Source: DASVWZ01 sp963715675 (GTDB lineage Bacteria > Acidobacteriota > Terriglobia > Terriglobales > Acidobacteriaceae). From it: a DNA stretch of 64,000 bases. The notes under the pieces were generated by a model. That model made no database searches. It saw only the letters and a list, made by a program, of their open reading frames with translations, and was not told the origin of the DNA. Positions 61,901-64,000 of the stretch are shown here, one piece after another (position 1 is the first letter of the stretch; the number at the start of each line of letters is the position of its first letter). A program made the position numbers and the translations under genes. The DNA is taken from the NCBI GenBank assembly GCA_963715675.1, contig OY970265.1, positions 3,348,001 through 3,412,000 of the forward strand, in the 5' to 3' direction.

Positions 61901-62526
61901 CCCTGCTCGGGCGCGCTGATCAACGCGCCGTCCATGCGAATCTCAGCCGTGGCGTTGCGCTGTCCATTGGAGACAAAGTTCGTTCCTCCAGGGTAGTTGT
62001 CTGCCAATCCAGAGCCGGCGGTTTCGCTCACTCCGGCATTCAGAAATACCAACCCGAAAAAGTTGCGGTTCAGCAGCGGAATCTCCTTGACGTACTGGCT
62101 GGTCACGTCCGTGCCCAACGACGAACTCTCGGTGTCCAGAAGGGGGGCAGCCTCCTTGACCTCAATCTCGGTGCTGGTGGTAGCAGGGTGCAGCGTGAAG
62201 TTCAAACTGGTCTCCTGGTCCACAGCGAGCACAACCCCTTTTTGCTCCAGAGGCTGGAACCCGTGCGCTTCCGCCTTGACGATATAGGTCGAGGGTCGCA
62301 GCGCGCGCAAATTGTAATAACCCGAGCTGTCGGTCTTTGCCGTTTGCGATAAATTGGTGCCGACTTCGGTGATGGTCACCGTGGCGTTGGGAATTACCGC
62401 GCCGGTGGCGTCGGTGACCACACCGCGAATTCGCGCTTGATAGCTGGCCTGCGCCGTGACGTCGGACGCCAGGCCCAGCAGCGAACAGAGCAGCACAATC
62501 TGATAGGAAATACGCGGTATCGGCAT
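58957..62526 (-). CDS. Oar-type TonB-dependent receptor
   Basis: 1189 aa. Signal peptide, then a CarboxypepD_reg-like Ig domain (RGVVTDATGAVIPNATVTIT, DSSGYYNLRALRPSTYIVKA). The plug domain carries YVKEIPLLNRNFFGLVFLNA. A large beta-barrel follows (FGFSLGGPIRKNKTFFFIDL, NNFAPRFGFAYQLAANTVVR) that ends GQLGVRVEF with a terminal Phe. Typical of acidobacterial outer-membrane receptors for oligosaccharides or peptides. It heads an operon with glycosidase, DeoR, AgaS-like and kinase genes, so it probably imports an oligosaccharide. GGGGGAG lies just before ATG. Confidence 0.93.
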   Translation of the reverse strand: MPIPRISYQIVLLCSLLGLASDVTAQASYQARIRGVVTDATGAVIPNATVTITEVGTNLSQTAKTDSSGYYNLRALRPSTYIVKAEAHGFQPLEQKGVVLAVDQETSLNFTLHPATTSTEIEVKEAAPLLDTESSSLGTDVTSQYVKEIPLLNRNFFGLVFLNAGVSETAGSGLADNYPGGTNFVSNGQRNATAEIRMDGALISAPEQGEGGNSSVYYEPSVEAIQEFKVQSNSFSAEFGNNGGTVVNMALKSGTNKFHGSGWWFGQRGWLDANDFFSNQAGLTRPDHSRDQYGFSLGGPIRKNKTFFFIDLERVVENDPVPIVATVPTTYERKGDFSQALITDPNTGNVVPNLIFNPHQVDGNGVRAAFPGNKIGKQWWDPVGQNILNLYPLPNQPGNPDGTNNFRTNTTSFTKSLQFDVKVDQQISNAQHLAGRYSHEHMSNSVPTIFGDGEFGPSGDGINSLQTVNNGGLQHDWTFKPTLLLSSRFAVDRVSAPGFSNYPSATSVHFPSILDSANPGISRMPGILVDSPWTSLYDQCCVDTKFAHTLYSYSSALAWIKGKHNFKFGGEQRLFFNNFEQPSYPTGYFHFAQFVTENVIGAFNPDQGNPFADILLGIGDYGGIAIYPEVFNKSKETAFYAQDDWKVTARLTLSLGLRYEWSTPYNERYNRLQFSDFNGDTGVKVPGLPNISGDLRGTTVFATPNQRTVPLDRNNFAPRFGFAYQLAANTVVRGGAGVYYGMNVATNFQYPGTAFRKDGQIYFTQNNFQTQYATFENPFPAGLPLPQGTTNGPLAMWGYANANDLGATQAQNADIYQWSLGVQRLLPWKLVISADYSANRSTHLPWGGEGGICGCGPSTRDRNFIASSVRQQFNTQDLYNQLHNNVSNPFYSLFSGSNPMFNAPDSIYANPTLPLINLLRPYPQFDGVFEGLPLLEAQSFYNALQIRFQKQTSHYISFEGGYTLSKATDDSSVGRNAFIGSLASDNPQELDNLKAEHSISANDATHRLAMAIIAELPVGRGRWIGSGMNRALDAAVGGWTLATILTFQSGQPIDIGMSQPTLDDGNQRPNVTCNPNSGVSQHRSALTGASIFNLNCFADPGYEQPGTAPRYFSNLRTDGIHDIDLSLSKKFNPREWITVEVRGEFFNFFNTPRFGLPDTLYGDSTFGQISTTAMGSTPRHGQLGVRVEF

Positions 62527-62560
62527 CGGCTCCCCCGGTTATTGTGATTGCGGGCTGTAG

Positions 62561-62607
62561 TTTCGAACTATTACGACTCAAGTATCATTATATTTCGAAT
62601 TATTACG
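62561..62607. promoter_or_regulatory. Direct repeat upstream of TonB receptor (candidate operator)
   Basis: TTTCGAACTATTACG (62561-62575) and TTTCGAATTATTACG (62593-62607) differ at one base and are 32 bp apart, about three helical turns. TATAAT on the minus strand lies between them. Positioned 35-80 nt upstream of the receptor ATG, in an AT-rich island. Candidate DeoR site overlapping the promoter. Confidence 0.6.
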
Positions 62608-62699
62608 TATTCTTGCCAACTTGTAGTCGCTGGAACGGCCGTTGTCAAGCGAAATTTTCGGAAGGCTGGCTTGGGAAAGGTGCTTGAGCGCTATGGGCG

Positions 62700-62846
62700 G
62701 CGCTCACTCCATTTGCGAAGGCGGGACAAGGCTGCACTCTGACGCGGACGGCGAAAGGCAGGTGGAAGTATACGGTGCTGCACGGGTTCAGCGCGAAAGA
62801 CGGAGCCGGGTTTGGCGCGCTCGCGGCAAATTCCACAGCCCGCTAG
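62700..62846 (+). pseudogene. GloVer-repeat gene remnant
   Basis: One frame reads LTRTAKGRWKYTVLHGFSAK then DGAGFGALAANSTAR and a stop at 62844-62846. This is the TxxxKGxWxYTVLHxFxxxDG signature of a GloVer repeat. No start or further repeats remain. It touches the 3' end of the histone-like gene. Confidence 0.55.
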
Positions 62847-63283
62847 TCTTTGTCCAAGTACTCATCGGGAACGTCATCTTCCAACACCTCGTGCGTGCGA
62901 ACTTCGCTCTCATCACTCTCCTCGGCATCTTCCACACCGGTAACGACGCCGGCTTCGAACGGGTTCCCTTCCTCGAGCAGTTCGTCGACACTTTCTGAAT
63001 CCGCACCTTCGACCCCGGACAATCCCTGCAGATCTCCCGATTGCCCGCCGGAAAGCGCTCGTGCCTGTCTGGGCGCGCGAAACACGTTATCCACCGTATT
63101 CCCTCCCTTCGCGACCTGCTTCCCGGCCGTTTTCCTTTTCGGGGATGCCTTTTTCCGAGCTAACTTTTTCTTCGCCGGCCTCTTCGGAGTTGGTTTCTTC
63201 ATCGCCGTCTTCTTCACTCTGGTCTTCTTCTTGTGGGTGGATATCGTCGACTTCATTTTGTACGCTTTTTTCTTGGCCGTCAT
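62843..63283 (-). CDS. Histone H1-like basic protein with acidic tail
   Basis: 146 aa. Residues 1-60 are extremely Lys-rich with Ala/Pro/Thr spacing (KKPTPKRPAKKKLARKKASP), as in bacterial histone H1-like proteins and eukaryotic H1 tails. Residues ~90-146 are strongly acidic (VDELLEEGNPFEAGVV, ESDESEVRTHEVLEDDVPDE). No fold is evident. The basic half should bind DNA; the acidic half may mask it or recruit a partner. Monocistronic. Confidence 0.75.
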   Translation of the reverse strand: MTAKKKAYKMKSTISTHKKKTRVKKTAMKKPTPKRPAKKKLARKKASPKRKTAGKQVAKGGNTVDNVFRAPRQARALSGGQSGDLQGLSGVEGADSESVDELLEEGNPFEAGVVTGVEDAEESDESEVRTHEVLEDDVPDEYLDKD

Positions 63284-63344
63284 AGGCGCAGTCTACCACC
63301 GGAACCGCAACCGCGAAACCTTGCCGCCGGAGGACCGTCCTGCG

Positions 63345-64000
63345 TCAGGTCGCCACAGCTCCCCGCGGTCTCTCGAGTCCATCGCGATCCCAATTCCCAA
63401 GAGTAGCCGCGGCATCATAGGTGCTCTGGCAGAAATCAAGTAATGATGTGCTGGGCGATTCGGCTGTCCGAACGTCTTCGTACATCAGAAGGAACTCGCC
63501 AAGCTGTTTCTGGTAGAAAGCGGATGCCGGCCGGACTCGAGCGTCCTTAAAGCCCCGCGGCTCAGGTACCGCGTAAGAATAAAAGGCCGCGTCTTTAATA
63601 TCTCCGCCGCCCGGCCAGAAACCGACACTGCTCACTTCGTGGGAGTAGGCTTCTTGCGTCATGGCATCCGCGCCAGCCCGTTCCGGCGCCCGCCGGCCAG
63701 AAAAACGGCTCACCGCAAGATCAGAACTTCCCCAAAAGAAATGTACAGGACTGCACTTGCCGATAAATCCAGCTCTGAATCGGTTGAGGACGGAATCTAC
63801 TGACAGTAAAATGCGCCAGAATTTCTCTACCGATTTGGAATCATACGAGCCATGTATGCGATCCTGGTCAAAGGCAATGGGATTGGGAATTTCGACAGGC
63901 ATATGCCAGATCCTGACCGGGATCTCCGCGGAACGAAGCAGGTTCATAAATTCCTGATAGAAATCAGCGACGGACCGGGGTGCCAGCGGGAGCATCTTCA
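63345..64000 (-). CDS. DUF5996 family protein (5' end beyond window)
   Basis: At least 217 residues, open at the right edge. Family patterns visible: RSVADFYQEFMNLLRSAEIP, the run PIAFDQDRIHGSYDSKSVEK, CSPVHFFWGSSDLAVSRFSG, MTQEAYSHEVSSVGFWPGG, FYSYAVPEPRGF and STYDAAATLGNWDR. The internal Met at 63995 is not the start, since the family has a longer N-terminal part. Function unknown. Confidence 0.8.
   Translation of the reverse strand, partial: KMLPLAPRSVADFYQEFMNLLRSAEIPVRIWHMPVEIPNPIAFDQDRIHGSYDSKSVEKFWRILLSVDSVLNRFRAGFIGKCSPVHFFWGSSDLAVSRFSGRRAPERAGADAMTQEAYSHEVSSVGFWPGGGDIKDAAFYSYAVPEPRGFKDARVRPASAFYQKQLGEFLLMYEDVRTAESPSTSLLDFCQSTYDAAATLGNWDRDGLERPRGAVAT

Noticed and set aside
49551..62526. 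Sulfoquinovose catabolism locus
   Set aside because: A DeoR regulator and PfkB kinase fit, but the glycosidase is GH36-like rather than a GH31 sulfoquinovosidase, and the SIS protein carries the AgaS-type FRHGPKS.
1..64000. CRISPR arrays, tRNA, rRNA, retron or group II intron
   Set aside because: No regularly spaced identical repeats, no cloverleaf or rRNA signatures and no reverse transcriptase were found on reading both strands.

Overview
The window looks like a chromosomal segment of a soil-type Acidobacteriota (Terriglobia-like). This rests on family content: an Oar-type TonB receptor with an N-terminal carboxypeptidase-regulatory domain, two GloVer-repeat secreted proteins plus a remnant of a third, an ECF sigma factor overlapping a Ser/Thr kinase with a TPR tail, a HAF-repeat protein, FG-GAP and Ig-like giant surface proteins, and a histone-H1-like protein. 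The taxonomic call is inference; no rRNA or tRNA gene was seen.

Layout. 0.1-2 kb: Uup-like ABC-F ATPase. 2.1-4.6 kb: mobile-element scar with a small tyrosine recombinase, a frameshifted IS91-type transposase remnant and strong inverted repeats. 4.6-14.2 kb (minus strand): a tightly packed glycan operon running phosphotransferase, MsbA-like ABC exporter, GT4, GINT1-like beta-propeller, GT4, methyltransferase, glycosyltransferase, ChbG/YdjC deacetylase, mostly with ATGA overlaps. 14.2-18.4 kb: a regulatory region with three copies of one promoter-like element, a HAF-repeat secreted protein and a glycoside hydrolase-GT2 membrane fusion. 18.4-26 kb: DUF5916 outer-membrane protein, ECF sigma/kinase pair, GloVer protein. 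26-27.7 kb: scar joining a decayed subtilisin 5' end to a decayed deoC.

27.7-39 kb is the most interesting part: a sulfur/thiol redox island. A plus-strand operon encodes a QmoC-like membrane subunit plus HdrC-, HdrB- and HdrA-like proteins. A convergent minus-strand set encodes DsrC (both redox cysteines present), a DsrM-like cytochrome b, a DsrK-like CCG/iron-sulfur protein and a class V cysteine desulfurase. Next to it lie an Lrp/AsnC regulator and a divergent methionine gamma-lyase/cystathionine lyase-type enzyme. No dsrAB, aprAB or sat is present in the window. My hypothesis is that sulfur released from cysteine or methionine is loaded on DsrC and its electrons exchanged with quinone through the membrane DsrMK and Hdr/Qmo-like modules.

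39-49 kb: a second GloVer protein, a complete IS5-type insertion with TTAG target duplication, an integrase fragment, and a divergent pair of giant secreted proteins. 49.5-62.5 kb: a carbohydrate-use locus with an AgaS-like SIS isomerase, a DeoR regulator, two PfkB kinases, two secreted glycosidase-like proteins, an amidohydrolase and a TonB receptor; similar AT-rich repeats lie at its two outer promoters. 62.7-64 kb: GloVer remnant, histone-H1-like protein, and a DUF5996 protein cut by the window edge.
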